A stretch of DNA of 64,000 nt. Source: Streptomyces sp. NBC_01775 (lineage in GTDB: Bacteria > Actinomycetota > Actinomycetes > Streptomycetales > Streptomycetaceae). The stretch lies in NCBI RefSeq assembly GCF_035917675.1, contig NZ_CP109104.1, forward strand, positions 6,324,001 to 6,388,000. Reading direction: 5' to 3'. The first letter of the stretch is position 1. Each line of letters opens with the position of its first letter. The notes under the pieces are model-generated. The model was not told the origin of the DNA. It saw only the letters and a list, made by a program, of their open reading frames with translations, and did no database searches. The translations under genes and the position numbers were made by a program. Of this stretch, positions 8,734 to 20,231 are shown piece by piece.

Positions 8734-8868
8734 CTTTACTCTGATCACTGCTCAGTAGTTACTCGTGAGTCAAATAAGCGCGAGCGAGTCACGCGGCGCG
8801 ACGAGCCAAGGCGAGTCAGCACGCACGAGCCGAGCCGACACAGCAGGACGCGGGCCCCGGAGGATGTC

Positions 8869-10755
<1,887 letters not shown>

Positions 10756-10825
10756 GCCGGAACGGGACGAGAAGCGGACGGGACCCGGACGGACGGCACG
10801 GGCGGGCGGCCCACGGCAACGGGTC

Positions 10826-11422
10826 TCAGCGCTCGACACAGCGCAGCTCCTCCAGCGCCTCGGCCATCTCGGCCACGTGCCGCGCGAGCTGCTCGGTGTC
10901 GTCGCTGGAGGACAGGTGGCCCTCCACCACCTCCAGGCGGTGTGCGAAGTCGTCGAGCCGGTGCTGCTCGTGGTCGAGCAGGTCCTGCAACTGCCGGTTC
11001 TTGCGGTGCAGATCGAGGAAGACCGCCACTTTGGTGCGCAGCACCCACGGGTCGAACGGCTTGGTGAGGTAGTCGACGGCGCCGGTCGCGTAGCCGCGGA
11101 ACGCGTACCCGGCGTCGGTCGCCGTCTCCGCTCCGGTCAGGAAGATGATCGGGATGTCCTTGGTCTGGTCGAGCCGCTTGATGTGGGAGGCCGTCTCGAA
11201 GCCGTCCATGCCCGGCATCAGCACGTCGAGCAGCACCAGCGCGAAGTCCTGCCGCAGCAGCGCCTTCATGGCCTCCTCACCCGAGCCGGCACGTACGAGG
11301 GGCACCTGGAGCGCGGAGAGGACGGCCTCCAGCGCGACGAGATTGTCCTCCATGTCGTCGACGAGGAGGATGCTGGCTTCGTGTTCTCTGGCGGTGGTAC
11401 GCGCCGTGATACCGGTGGTCAT
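10826..11422 (-). CDS. Response regulator with C-terminal coiled coil
   Basis: 198-aa receiver protein without a DNA-binding domain. The acidic pocket is VDDMED near residue 21, the phosphoacceptor is D66 in VLLDVLMPGMDG, T96 lies in FLTGA, and the conserved lysine is K121 in DYLTKPFD. The remaining 70 residues are helical and charged (LHRKNRQLQDLLDHEQHRL), probably a coiled coil used for dimerisation or partner binding. Its ATG overlaps the stop of the hybrid kinase gene (shared TCAT on the plus strand, 11419-11422), so the two are translationally coupled and very likely partners. Output is probably protein-protein, and the divergent SpoIIE-type phosphatase at 14050 is a candidate downstream partner. 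Confidence 0.92.
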   Translation of the reverse strand: MTTGITARTTAREHEASILLVDDMEDNLVALEAVLSALQVPLVRAGSGEEAMKALLRQDFALVLLDVLMPGMDGFETASHIKRLDQTKDIPIIFLTGAETATDAGYAFRGYATGAVDYLTKPFDPWVLRTKVAVFLDLHRKNRQLQDLLDHEQHRLDDFAHRLEVVEGHLSSSDDTEQLARHVAEMAEALEELRCVER

Positions 11423-13878
11423 TGCGGCCTCGTAGACGATTGCGGATCGAGCAGGGCGAGCACGGTACTCAGCAACAGATCGATGTCAACAGGCTTGGGC
11501 ACATAGGCGGAAGCGCCCGAGGTCAACGACTGCTGGTCGTCACCCGGCATGGCCTGCGCGGTCAGCGCCACGACGGGCAGCGCCGCGAAGCGGGGGTCGG
11601 CCCGCAGGGTGCGGATCGCCTCGTAGCCGTCCAGCTCCGGCATCATGATGTCCATCAGCACCAAGTCGGTCGTCGGTCCCTCACCGAGGCGGGTCAGCCC
11701 CTCGCGGCCGTTCTCCGCGTAGCGCACGGACATGCCCACGCGGCCCAGGACATGGGTGAGCGCGAAGACGTTGCGGATGTCGTCGTCCACGATCAGCACC
11801 TTGGTGTGCGGCAGCACCTCCGCCGCTCTGCCGCGCTGCCAGCGCGCCAGGCTCGGCGGCGGTGCGCCGTGGTCGGGTGCCGCGTCCGTGACGTTCCCGG
11901 CGACCTCGTGGGTGACTTCCTTGATACGCGGGTGGGGGACGGCCATGACGGTCCCCGGCTGCGGCTCGGCCAGCCCGGTGGGGACCGTGAACGTGAAGTG
12001 GCTGCCCTTGCCGGGCTCGCTCTCGACCGAGACACGCCCGCCGAGCAAGGTGGCGATCTCCTGGCTGATGGACAGGCCGAGCCCGGTACCGCCGTAGGTG
12101 CGGTGCGTGGAGCGGTCGCCCTGTTGGAAGGCCTCGAAGACCAGCGCCAGGCGCTCGGGCGCGATCCCGATCCCGGTGTCCGACACGGTCATCTCGACCC
12201 TCTCCCGGTCTCCCGGGACCGGTCCCACCCGCAGCTCGACCCGGCCCTCGGAGGTGAACTTGAAGGCGTTGGAGAGCAGATTGCGCAGCACCTGCTGGAC
12301 CCTGCGCTCGTCGGTGAACAGCTCGCGCGGGGTGCCGTCGGTGACCTGCACGGTGAAGCCCAGACCCCGGTCGAGCGCGAGCGGGCGGAAGGTGTCGTGC
12401 ACATAGGTGATCAGCTTGAGCAGGGTGACCCGCTGGGGGCGTACCTCCATGCGGCCGGCCTCGACGGTGGACAGGTCGAGCACGTCGTTGATGAGCTGGA
12501 GCAGATCGGTGCCCGAGCGGTGGATGGTCTGCGCGAAGCGGACCTCCTCCTGGGAGAGGTTCCCCGCCTCGTTGTCGGCCAGCAGCTGGGCGAGCACCAG
12601 CAGGGAGTTGAGCGGGGTGCGCAGCTCGTGCGACATGTTCGCGAGGAACTGCGTCTTGTACTCGGACGAGGCCGCCAGCAGCGCCGCCTTCTCCGACAGC
12701 TCGGTGTTGGCGCGGATGGTGTGCAGGGCGACGCCCATGGTGTGCATGAACTGGTCGAAGAAGGCCAGATGGATATCGCTGAACGGGGTGAAGGAGGCCA
12801 GCTCCAGCACGCCCAGCACCCGGTCCTCGTACAGCACGGGCAAGATCACCACACACCCGGGCGGGGCCGAGCCCAGCCCCGAGGCGATCGGCAGATAGCC
12901 GCGCGGCACATCCGTGAGCAGCAGCCGCCGCTTCTGCGCCGCCACCTGCGCCACCAGGCCCTGGGCCGGGGCACCCTGGACGAGCAAGCCGCGGTTCTCC
13001 AGTGCCGTGGTGCCGAAGCCCGCCACGTAGATGAGATCCGAGGCGTCCTGCGAGGGGGCCGACGCACCGCTGGGGACGCGGGCCAGGAACAGGGCGCCGT
13101 ACTGCGCGCCGACCAGCGGCGGCAGCTCGCGCATGATCAGCTCGGCGACCTCCCTGATGTCGCGGTGGCCCTGCATCAGCGCGGCCAGCCGGGTCAGGTT
13201 CGATTCCAGCCACTCCTTGGCGCGGGTCGTCTCGCGGAGGTCGGACACCATCCGGTTGACCGCCTCGGCCGCGGCCCGCCAGCTGCCCGACAGCCCGCTC
13301 AGAGAGGTGTGCGGGGGCGCCGGCCTGCCGTCGACGGGGGTGGTGTCCTCATCGACACCGGCCCGGGTCACCTCGCTGGTGAACAGCGCGAGCTGGCCGG
13401 TGACCCGGTTGACGGTGCGGCCGAGCCGGCGCAGCTCGCCGCGTATCGGGCGGTGCCCGTCGTACTGCTCGATCCGCGGCGACAGATCGCCCTCGGCCAC
13501 GGCAGTGAGCACCCGCGTCGCCTCGGCCACCGGGTAGGTGAGGGTGTCCAGAAGCGTGTTTGCCGCGATCACGGTGTCCGTCCACGATCCGGTGCCGGGG
13601 CTGGCGCTGAGGCGCTCGTCGATGCGCCCGTGACGGGTCACCTCCCGCTGGACGCGCACGAGTTCGGAGCCGAGGTGTTCCACCCGTGCCGCGAGTCCGT
13701 TGACGGCGTCGGCCAGCGCCTGGCAGTCGTCCTTGCCCAGACCCGACAGCGACTCGGCGCTCAGCACGGCCCGGGCCTGGAAGTTCCCGTCGCACAGCGC
13801 GGTCAGCGCGGTCAGCGCGGGTCGCAGGTCGGGGGCGGCTTCGGGGAGTTCCCTGGGCTTTGCGAAATCGGAAGACAT
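11419..13878 (-). CDS. Hybrid histidine kinase (HAMP-GAF-HisKA-HATPase-REC)
   Basis: 819-aa sensor kinase with no membrane segment, so probably cytosolic. Order: HAMP-like repeats (about 20-220, for example VAEATRVLTAVAEGDLSPRI at 117-136), a GAF sensor (about 235-385), a HisKA helix with phosphoacceptor H417 in NMSHELRTPLN, and HATPase with N box NLLSNAFKF (533-541), G1 DTGIGIA and G2 GTGLGLSIS (597-605). A receiver domain (692-810) has DDD at 698-700, phosphoacceptor D743 in LMDIMMPELDG, and a lysine in YVPKPVD. HAMP repeats plus GAF plus an attached REC recall Streptomyces NagS/OsaA-like osmoadaptation and Bacillus-type multi-HAMP kinases; the exact signal is unknown. It is followed, with a 4-base overlap, by a separate response regulator. 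Confidence 0.94.
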   Translation of the reverse strand: MSSDFAKPRELPEAAPDLRPALTALTALCDGNFQARAVLSAESLSGLGKDDCQALADAVNGLAARVEHLGSELVRVQREVTRHGRIDERLSASPGTGSWTDTVIAANTLLDTLTYPVAEATRVLTAVAEGDLSPRIEQYDGHRPIRGELRRLGRTVNRVTGQLALFTSEVTRAGVDEDTTPVDGRPAPPHTSLSGLSGSWRAAAEAVNRMVSDLRETTRAKEWLESNLTRLAALMQGHRDIREVAELIMRELPPLVGAQYGALFLARVPSGASAPSQDASDLIYVAGFGTTALENRGLLVQGAPAQGLVAQVAAQKRRLLLTDVPRGYLPIASGLGSAPPGCVVILPVLYEDRVLGVLELASFTPFSDIHLAFFDQFMHTMGVALHTIRANTELSEKAALLAASSEYKTQFLANMSHELRTPLNSLLVLAQLLADNEAGNLSQEEVRFAQTIHRSGTDLLQLINDVLDLSTVEAGRMEVRPQRVTLLKLITYVHDTFRPLALDRGLGFTVQVTDGTPRELFTDERRVQQVLRNLLSNAFKFTSEGRVELRVGPVPGDRERVEMTVSDTGIGIAPERLALVFEAFQQGDRSTHRTYGGTGLGLSISQEIATLLGGRVSVESEPGKGSHFTFTVPTGLAEPQPGTVMAVPHPRIKEVTHEVAGNVTDAAPDHGAPPPSLARWQRGRAAEVLPHTKVLIVDDDIRNVFALTHVLGRVGMSVRYAENGREGLTRLGEGPTTDLVLMDIMMPELDGYEAIRTLRADPRFAALPVVALTAQAMPGDDQQSLTSGASAYVPKPVDIDLLLSTVLALLDPQSSTRPQ

Positions 13879-14049
13879 GGCTCAATTCCCACCACTTCCG
13901 TGACTCGGTGCATATGAGCGGGCCCAGTCTGTCACTCTTGCCCTACTGCGCTGAGTGCGTTTGACAGAACTGCCGGACCCCCGCCGGGACCGGGGGGATC
14001 TCCCCGGCCGAGGCCCGGCCGACGGCTGGGGAAGCTGGGGGAGGGTGCG

Positions 14050-16023
14050 ATGAGGCGCGCTAAGGACGCGGGGGCCACAAGCTCACGCGGACCCATGGCG
14101 CCGGGGGAGCGGGCCAGGAAGCGGGTGGCAGGGGAGACCGCCGTCGCCGTCCCAGGACCGCGTGAGATCTCACGGACGGTAAGGACCGAGCTGCCGGGCA
14201 ACGCGCTGGCTGCTGCGGCGGCACGCAGCTTCGCCCAGGCCGCGCTCGACGAATGGGGCCCGCGCGGCCCGCTGATGGATGACACGGTGCTGCTGGTCAG
14301 CGAGCTGGTGACCAACGCGGTCGTGCACGCGGGCACCTCCGTGGAACTGGAGTGCAGATACGCCTCGGGGATCGTCTACGCCGAGGTCACCGACCGCCAT
14401 CCGGCCCGCGCCGTCACCTCGCGTGGCGAGGCGGGCCACGGCTACGGCCTGCGGCTGGTGAGCACGCTGGCCAAGGAGTGGGGCATCAGCTATCGCAGGG
14501 ACCGCAAGGCCGTGTGGTTCCAGCTCGGCCCGGCCGAGGACACGGACGGCTACGACGGGCTCGACGAGGCACCCGACAGCGCGCACCGGGGCGCGCAGGG
14601 GGATGCGTACGACGCCGCGCACGGGGACGCGAACCGGGATGAGTACGGGGACGCGCACGACGGTGCGTCCGGTGACCGGACCGGCGCACCGGCGCACCCC
14701 GAGTGGACGAGCAACGGCGCGCTCTCCTTCCTCGCCGAGGCGTCCGACCTGCTCGCGGGTCACACCGACGAGGACAAGGTCGCCTCGCTCGCCGGGCAGT
14801 TGATGGTGCCCCGCTTCGCCGACTGGTGCGCCGTATGGCTGGAGGACAGCGAGCGCGCGCGCCTGCCGAGGCTGGCCCGCGTCTGGCACGCGCAGGAGAG
14901 CCGCATGGAAGGGCTGCGGGCCGAGCTGGAGAAGGAGCCGCCCGCCCTGGTGCCCCGCGCGCTGCCCGGTCAGGCCGTCCCCTGGCGCTGGCCCGAGGGG
15001 GCGGGCGCCGAGGACGGCTCCGGCGCCTCGGTGATGTGCCGCCTCGTGGTGGGCGGGCGCGCCGTCGGCACCCTGGTGATCGGCCGCGGGCAGCTGTCAC
15101 GCATACCGGACGAGGTCATGGGCCTCGTCGAGGACTTCGCGCGCCGGGTGGCCCTCGCCGTCCTCTCCGCGCGCCGCTACACCCTCCAGGCCACCATCAG
15201 CAAAGTCCTCCAGCGCGGGCTGCTGCCCAGCGAGGAGATGCACGTACCCGGCCTGGAGACGGCACTGGTCTACGAGCCCGCGGGCGAAGGGGCCTGGGCC
15301 GGGGGCGACTTCTACGACCTGCTGCGACTGGCCGACGGCAGCTGGCGCTTCGCGCTCGGCGACGTGTGCGGCAACGGCCCGGAGGCGGCCGTCGTCACCG
15401 GCCTCGCCCGCCCCGTGCTGCGGCTGCTCGCCCGCGAGGGCTACTCCGTGCCCGAGACCCTGGACCGCCTCAACCGCGAGATCGGCGAACAGGCACGGTT
15501 CCTCTCCCTGATCTACGGCGAGCTGTCCTTCCGCGCGGGGTCGGTGGACTGCACCGTCGCCTGCGCGGGACACCCGCTGCCGCTGGTGCGGGAGGCCTCG
15601 GGCACCGTACGGGCCGCGGCGCTGCCACAACTGCTCCTGGGCGTGATGCGCGAGGTGACCTACGACAGCCAGACCTTCACGCTCCACCCGGGGGACACGT
15701 TGTTGTGCGTGACCGACGGCGTCACCGAACGCCGGTCGGGCCGACGGCTGTTCGACGACGGTGACAGGCTGGCCACGGTCCTGGCGGGCTGCGAACAGCT
15801 GGACGCCACGGACACCGCCGAACGCGTACGCCGCGCCGTGCACGGCTTCGCGCCCGGCCCGCCGACGGACGACCTGGCCATGCTGGTGCTGCGGGCGCCA
15901 CCCCTCGGGGCGCCTGGGGCGCGGGAGGACACGACGGGTTCTTCGGGGCCCTCCGGTTCTTCGGGGCCCTCCGGCTCTTCGGGCCCCTCGGATCCGGAGG
16001 GTGCGGAACCGGCCACGCGCTGA
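14050..16023 (+). CDS. HATPase-GAF-PP2C fusion (RsbW-like kinase + SpoIIE phosphatase)
   Basis: 657-aa protein joining both sides of a partner-switching module. Residues about 37-160 are an RsbW-type HATPase with N box LLVSELVTNAVVHAG (81-95) and G box GHGYGLRLV (129-137). A hydrophilic linker rich in Gly, Asp and Ala (160-220) follows, then a GAF-like sensor (about 222-385), then a SpoIIE/PP2C phosphatase with metal ligands in GGDFYDLL, LGDVCGNG and VTDGVTE. Such proteins phosphorylate or dephosphorylate anti-anti-sigma (STAS) proteins to control sigma factors. The tail carries an 18-bp repeat (SSGPSG units, about 15938-15992). It is divergent from the hybrid kinase with 171 bp between starts, suggesting a shared stress pathway (inference). 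Confidence 0.92.
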   Translation: MRRAKDAGATSSRGPMAPGERARKRVAGETAVAVPGPREISRTVRTELPGNALAAAAARSFAQAALDEWGPRGPLMDDTVLLVSELVTNAVVHAGTSVELECRYASGIVYAEVTDRHPARAVTSRGEAGHGYGLRLVSTLAKEWGISYRRDRKAVWFQLGPAEDTDGYDGLDEAPDSAHRGAQGDAYDAAHGDANRDEYGDAHDGASGDRTGAPAHPEWTSNGALSFLAEASDLLAGHTDEDKVASLAGQLMVPRFADWCAVWLEDSERARLPRLARVWHAQESRMEGLRAELEKEPPALVPRALPGQAVPWRWPEGAGAEDGSGASVMCRLVVGGRAVGTLVIGRGQLSRIPDEVMGLVEDFARRVALAVLSARRYTLQATISKVLQRGLLPSEEMHVPGLETALVYEPAGEGAWAGGDFYDLLRLADGSWRFALGDVCGNGPEAAVVTGLARPVLRLLAREGYSVPETLDRLNREIGEQARFLSLIYGELSFRAGSVDCTVACAGHPLPLVREASGTVRAAALPQLLLGVMREVTYDSQTFTLHPGDTLLCVTDGVTERRSGRRLFDDGDRLATVLAGCEQLDATDTAERVRRAVHGFAPGPPTDDLAMLVLRAPPLGAPGAREDTTGSSGPSGSSGPSGSSGPSDPEGAEPATR

Positions 16024-16057
16024 GGGCGGCCGGGAAACGGGCCGGTGGTGCGGCCGG

Positions 16058-17299
16058 TCAGTCCACCAGGTCCCGGACCACCGCGTCGGCCAGGAGCCGG
16101 CCGCGCAGGGTCAAGGCCGCGCGGCCGGCCTCGTAGTGGCCGGGCTCCAGCAGCCCGTCGTCCCGCGCCTGACGTGCCGCCTTCGCACCATCCGGTGCGA
16201 GGAGGGAGAGCGGGCAGCCCCGCGCGAGCCGCAGCTCCAGCAGGATCCGCTCGACGCGCCGGTCCTCCGGCGAGAGCAGCTCGCGCCCCGCACCCGGGGA
16301 TCGGCCCTCCGCCAGGGCCTGCGCGTACGCGGCCGGATGCTTCACGTTCCACCAGCGCACCCCGCCCACATGGCTGTGTGCGCCGGGTCCCGCGCCCCAC
16401 CAGTCGGCGCCCTTCCAGTACAGCTCGTTGTGCCGGCAGCGGGCCGTCTCGTCGCCCCTCGTCGCCCAGTTGGAGACCTCGTACCACTCCATACCGGCCG
16501 CCGAGAGCCGCTCCTCGGTCATCAGATAGCGGTCCGCGTGCGTGTCGTCGTCCGTCATCGGCACTTCGCCGCGCCGGATACGCCGCGCGAGCTGGGTGCC
16601 CTCCTCGACGATCAGCGCGTACGCCGAGATGTGATCGGGCCCCGCGCCGAGCGCGGCGTCCAGCGAGGCGCTCCAGTCCTCGTCGGACTCGCCGGGGGTG
16701 CCGTAGATCAGGTCGAGATTGACGTGCGAGAAGCCCGCGGCGCGGGCCTCCGCGACACATGCCTCCGGGCGGCCCGGGGTGTGCGTGCGATCCAGGATCT
16801 TCAGCACGTGGGGGCGGGCGCTCTGCATGCCGAAGGAGATCCGGTTGAAGCCGGCCGTGCGCAGCGCGCTGAGGTAGGCGGGATCGACGGATTCCGGATT
16901 CGCCTCGGTGGTGACCTCGGCGTTCTCGGCCAGCCCGAACTCGTCCTTGACGGCGGTCAGCATGCGCGACAGGTCGGCGGCGGGCAGCAGCGTCGGCGTT
17001 CCGCCGCCGACGAAGACCGTCTCGACCCGACGCGGGTCGTCGCCCAGCACCTTGCGGGCCAGGCGGATCTCCTCGGTGAGGGTCTCCGCGTAGCTCTCGC
17101 GCGAGGCGAGGACGCCGTCCTTGCCGCTGCGCAGCTCGGTGGCCGTGTAGGTGTTGAAGTCGCAGTAGCCGCAGCGAGAGGCGCAGAAGGGCACGTGGAT
17201 GTAGATGCCGAGGGGGTGTGACGTGCGGTTTTCCTGCGCGGAGGGCGGCAGGGAGCCGTCCTCGGGCACGGCTTCGCCGTCGGGGAGTGCGGAGGGCAT
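16058..17299 (-). CDS. hemW: HemW-like radical SAM heme chaperone
   Basis: Radical SAM protein of the HemW family, formerly called oxygen-independent coproporphyrinogen III oxidase. True HemW binds and delivers heme rather than oxidising coproporphyrinogen. The 413-aa protein from ATG 17299 has the cluster motif C39-x3-C43-x2-C46 in HVPFCASRCGYC followed by DFNTYT, FVGGGTPTLL, the SAM-contact strand TTEANPESVD, RISFGMQS, and the C-terminal HemW domain. The three-cysteine motif lacks the extra C of HemN (CxxxCxxCxC), supporting HemW. An N-terminal extension of about 28 residues is poorly conserved. Monocistronic; a hairpin upstream at 17319-17352 separates it from the gene behind. Confidence 0.93.
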   Translation of the reverse strand: MPSALPDGEAVPEDGSLPPSAQENRTSHPLGIYIHVPFCASRCGYCDFNTYTATELRSGKDGVLASRESYAETLTEEIRLARKVLGDDPRRVETVFVGGGTPTLLPAADLSRMLTAVKDEFGLAENAEVTTEANPESVDPAYLSALRTAGFNRISFGMQSARPHVLKILDRTHTPGRPEACVAEARAAGFSHVNLDLIYGTPGESDEDWSASLDAALGAGPDHISAYALIVEEGTQLARRIRRGEVPMTDDDTHADRYLMTEERLSAAGMEWYEVSNWATRGDETARCRHNELYWKGADWWGAGPGAHSHVGGVRWWNVKHPAAYAQALAEGRSPGAGRELLSPEDRRVERILLELRLARGCPLSLLAPDGAKAARQARDDGLLEPGHYEAGRAALTLRGRLLADAVVRDLVD

Positions 17300-17318
17300 G
17301 CGTCTATTGTCCCCTGCC

Positions 17319-17352
17319 GGGCCCCTTCCCCGGCTTGCAGGGGAAGGGGCCC
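17319..17352 (-). terminator. 13-bp perfect hairpin after the DUF3097 gene
   Basis: Arms 17319-17331 (GGGCCCCTTCCCC) and 17340-17352 are exactly complementary with an 8-nt loop. The hairpin sits 20 bases beyond the stop of the DUF3097 gene and before the hemW start, both on the minus strand, so it most likely ends transcription of the former. Confidence 0.8.
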
Positions 17353-17371
17353 GTGGAAGCCGGGGCGGGGG

Positions 17372-18220
17372 CTACCCCTCCGGCGCCGTCACAAAGTCGA
17401 TCAGCTCTTCCACCCGTCCCAGGAGCGCCGGCTCCAGGTCCTTGTAGGTGTGGACGGCACCGAGGATGCGCTGCCAGGCGGCGCCCGTGTTGAGGGCCCA
17501 GCCCAGGCCCTCGCACACGCCGTGCTTCCAGTCGGTACCGCGCGGCACCCGGGGCCATCCGGCGATGCCGACGGACGAGGGTTTCACGGCCTCCCAGATG
17601 TCGATGTACGGATGGCCGACGACCAGCACATCGCCCGCACCGTCCCCCGCGACCTCCGCCGCGATACGGGACTCCTTCGAACCGGGCACGAGGTGGTCCA
17701 CCAGGACGCCCAAACGGGCATCAGGGCCCGGCGAGAACGCCTCGACGATGGCGGGCAGGTCATCGACGCCCTCCAGGTACTCGACGACGACGCCCTCGAT
17801 GCGCAGGTCGTCGCCCCACACCTTCTCGACCAGCTCGGCGTCGTGCCGTCCCTCGACGTAGATGCGGCCCGCGCGGGCCACCCGGGCGCGGGCGCCGGGT
17901 ACGGCGAGGGAGCCGGAGGCGGTCAGGCGCGGGCCCGAGGGGGCCGTGGCGGAGGCGGCTGCGCCCGGACGGACCAGGGTCACCGTCCGGCCCTCCAGCA
18001 GGAAGCCGCGCGGGGCCATGGGGAAGACGCGGTGCTTGCCGAAGCGGTCCTCCAGGGTGACCGTCGGGCCCTCGGCGGTTTTCTCGCACCGGATGACCGC
18101 ACCGCAGAATCCGGTCGTGACCTCCTCCACCACCAGATCCCGGTCGGCGGGCACCTCGGGCACCGGCTGCTTCCGCTTCCACGGAGGGGTGAGGTCGGGG
18201 CTGTCGTAGCGGCTGCGCAT
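17372..18220 (-). CDS. DUF3097 family protein, unknown function
   Basis: Actinobacterial protein of unknown function matching the DUF3097 family from memory of its start (MRSRYDSPDLTPPWKRK) and the acidic, valine-rich middle (IYVEGRHDAELVEKVWGDDL, then VVEYLEGVDDLP). The EGRHDAELVEKVWG stretch resembles a Toprim-like core, which would suggest nucleic-acid metabolism, but this is weak. ATG 18220 is preferred over a GTG two codons earlier. It is 282 aa, with no signal peptide or membrane segment. Its product ends with EELIDFVTAPEG. Found near hrcA-dnaJ in related genomes. Confidence 0.85.
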   Translation of the reverse strand: MRSRYDSPDLTPPWKRKQPVPEVPADRDLVVEEVTTGFCGAVIRCEKTAEGPTVTLEDRFGKHRVFPMAPRGFLLEGRTVTLVRPGAAASATAPSGPRLTASGSLAVPGARARVARAGRIYVEGRHDAELVEKVWGDDLRIEGVVVEYLEGVDDLPAIVEAFSPGPDARLGVLVDHLVPGSKESRIAAEVAGDGAGDVLVVGHPYIDIWEAVKPSSVGIAGWPRVPRGTDWKHGVCEGLGWALNTGAAWQRILGAVHTYKDLEPALLGRVEELIDFVTAPEG

Positions 18221-18266
18221 GGGCACATTCTGCTATGCGGCCCGTGCGCCTGCGCGGAATCCGGGG

Positions 18267-19019
18267 CTATCCGGTCCAGGACTCGAACCGGCGCGCCAGT
18301 GACTCGCGTTGTGCGCGGACGAACGCGGCGTCCACCAGCGCGCCGTGCCCCGGCACGTACACCGCGTCCTCGCCGCCCAGCGCCAGCAGCCGGTCCAGCG
18401 CCTCCGGCCAGCGGGCCGGGTGCGCGTCCGGGCCCGCCTGGGGCTCGCCGGACTCCTCCACCAGGTCCCCGCAGAAGACGACGTCGGGCGAGCCCGGCAC
18501 CAGCACCGCCAGGTCGTGCCCGGAGTGTCCGGGGCCGAGGTTGGCGAGGACGGCCTCGCGCCCGCCCAGGGGCAGGGTCAGCTCGCCGCAGACCGGATGG
18601 TGCGGCGGTACGAGGACGTCGGCCGCCTCCGCCGCCTCGTCCTCCAGGAGGCCGTGCGCCACGGCGTCGTCGCGCAGCGACTCGGCCTGCCGGACGAGAA
18701 GTTCGCCGACGCCGACGGCGCCGTACACCTGAGCGCCGGAGAAGGCGGCCGTGCCGAAGACGTGGTCGAAGTGCGGGTGGGTCAGCACGATCCGGGTCGC
18801 CGGGCGGCCCAGCAGGGCCCGTACGTCCGCGCGGATCCCGGCGCCCTCGCGCAGGGAGGAGCCGGTGTCGATGACCAGCACCTCGTCCTCGCCCCCGACC
18901 GCGCCCACCGTCGCGTCCCACTGCGGCAGCCTGCGGCGGACCACACCCGGTGCGATCCGCTCCCAGTCCGCGAGGGGAGCGGACGGATCCCGCCCCGCGT
19001 CTTCCCGATCCGGCTCCAT
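18267..19019 (-). CDS. MBL-fold metallo-hydrolase
   Basis: 250-aa metallo-beta-lactamase-fold hydrolase. The zinc motif is [14 protein letters not shown] (H-x-H-x-D-H), preceded by the strand [13 protein letters not shown]. Downstream ligands are [14 protein letters not shown] and [13 protein letters not shown], with a late histidine in [11 protein letters not shown]. The substrate cannot be deduced; the layout is that of glyoxalase II-like or general thioesterase/lactonase members. Starts at ATG 19019, divergent from hrcA with 195 bp between. Confidence 0.9.
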   Translation of the reverse strand: MEPDREDAGRDPSAPLADWERIAPGVVRRRLPQWDATVGAVGGEDEVLVIDTGSSLREGAGIRADVRALLGRPATRIVLTHPHFDHVFGTAAFSGAQVYGAVGVGELLVRQAESLRDDAVAHGLLEDEAAEAADVLVPPHHPVCGELTLPLGGREAVLANLGPGHSGHDLAVLVPGSPDVVFCGDLVEESGEPQAGPDAHPARWPEALDRLLALGGEDAVYVPGHGALVDAAFVRAQRESLARRFESWTG

Positions 19020-19103
19020 ACGACGACGCTAACGGCACAGGGCCGGCAACGCCTGCCCCCGGGCCCCGCGCGGTACGGTCGAGCCAGCTCGATCGGGCGG
19101 CCC

Positions 19104-19134
19104 TTGCCCTGGCTGTGGCGACCGGCCGTACACT
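19104..19134 (+). promoter_or_regulatory. Candidate hrcA promoter
   Basis: TTGCCC (19104-19109) and TACACT (19129-19134) resemble -35 and -10 boxes with a 19-base spacer. They end 11 bases before the CIRCE element, so HrcA bound at CIRCE would cover the start of transcription. The spacer is longer than ideal, so moderate confidence. Confidence 0.5.
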
Positions 19135-19145
19135 GGCACAGGGAT

Positions 19146-19174
19146 CCTGGCACTCCCGAACGGAGAGTGCCAGG
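19146..19174 (+). promoter_or_regulatory. CIRCE operator (HrcA binding site)
   Basis: Perfect 10-bp inverted repeat with a 9-base spacer: CCTGGCACTC at 19146-19155 and GAGTGCCAGG at 19165-19174. The CIRCE consensus is TTAGCACTC-N9-GAGTGCTAA; the core GCACTC-N9-GAGTGC is exact. Its place 41 bases upstream of hrcA shows autoregulated heat-shock control of hrcA and probably dnaJ. Confidence 0.95.
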
Positions 19175-19214
19175 GACGGAATCCAGAACCGCGGCCGGAC
19201 GGGAGGTGTGCGTC

Positions 19215-20231
19215 ATGCTCAGCGAGCGCCGTCTTGAGGTGCTCCGCGCCATCGTCCAGGACTACGTCGGCACGGAGGAGCCCGTGGGCTCCAAGGCCCT
19301 CACCGAGCGGCACAATCTCCAGGTCTCCCCCGCCACGGTCCGTAACGACATGGCGGCGCTGGAGGACGAGGGCTTCATCGCCCAGCCGCACACCAGCGCG
19401 GGCCGTATCCCCACCGACAAGGGGTACCGCCTCTTCGTCGACAAGCTCGCCGGAGTCAAGCCGCTGTCCTCGCCGGAGCGGCGCGCCATCCAGAACTTCC
19501 TCGACGGCGCCGTCGACCTCGACGACGTCGTGGGGCGCACGGTCCGCCTCCTGGCCCAGCTCACGCGGCAGGTCGCCGTCGTGCAGTACCCCTCGCTGAC
19601 CCGTTCGACGGTGCGGCACGTGGAGCTGCTGGCGCTGGCCCCGGCGCGGCTGATGCTGGTGCTGATCACCGACACCGGCCGGGTCGAGCAGCGCCTGATC
19701 GACTGCCCGGCGCCGATCGGTGAGACGGTGCTCGCCGACCTGCGCGCGCGGCTCAACAGCCGCGTGGTGGGCCAGCGTTTCACCGAGGTCCCCTCCCTGG
19801 TGCAGGATCTTCCCGAGTCGTTCGACGCGGACGACCGGGGCACGATCTCGGCCGTGCTGGCGACCTTGCTGGAGACCCTGGTCGAGGAGACCGAGGAGCG
19901 GCTGATGATCGGCGGCACCGCCAATCTCACCCGCTTCGGACACGACTTCCCGCTGACCATCCGCCCCGTCCTGGAGGCGCTGGAGGAGCAGGTCGTTCTG
20001 CTGAAGCTGCTCGGGGAGGCCAAGGACCCGGGTATGACCGTACGAATCGGGCATGAGAACCAGCATGAGGGACTGAGTTCCACATCGGTCGTCTCGGTCG
20101 GCTACGGTTCGGGCGACGAAGCAGTCGCCAAACTTGGCGTGGTCGGACCGACCCGCATGGACTACCCCGGAACGATGGGAGCTGTACGCGCAGTGGCACG
20201 GTACGTCGGACAGATCCTCGCGGAGTCGTAA
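19215..20231 (+). CDS. hrcA: Heat-inducible transcription repressor HrcA
   Basis: Repressor of class I heat-shock genes that binds CIRCE and needs GroEL for activity. From ATG 19215 it is 338 aa. The N-terminal winged helix carries [20 protein letters not shown] and the recognition region [16 protein letters not shown], followed by [18 protein letters not shown]. The C-terminal GAF-like dimerisation part includes [20 protein letters not shown] and [17 protein letters not shown]. Its stop TAA is followed at once by the GTG of dnaJ (20232), so the two form an operon behind one CIRCE. Confidence 0.97.
   Translation: MLSERRLEVLRAIVQDYVGTEEPVGSKALTERHNLQVSPATVRNDMAALEDEGFIAQPHTSAGRIPTDKGYRLFVDKLAGVKPLSSPERRAIQNFLDGAVDLDDVVGRTVRLLAQLTRQVAVVQYPSLTRSTVRHVELLALAPARLMLVLITDTGRVEQRLIDCPAPIGETVLADLRARLNSRVVGQRFTEVPSLVQDLPESFDADDRGTISAVLATLLETLVEETEERLMIGGTANLTRFGHDFPLTIRPVLEALEEQVVLLKLLGEAKDPGMTVRIGHENQHEGLSSTSVVSVGYGSGDEAVAKLGVVGPTRMDYPGTMGAVRAVARYVGQILAES

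Noticed and set aside
11422..13917. 831-aa plus-strand frame opposite the hybrid kinase
   Set aside because: Antisense shadow. The minus-strand kinase has complete HisKA, HATPase and REC motifs.
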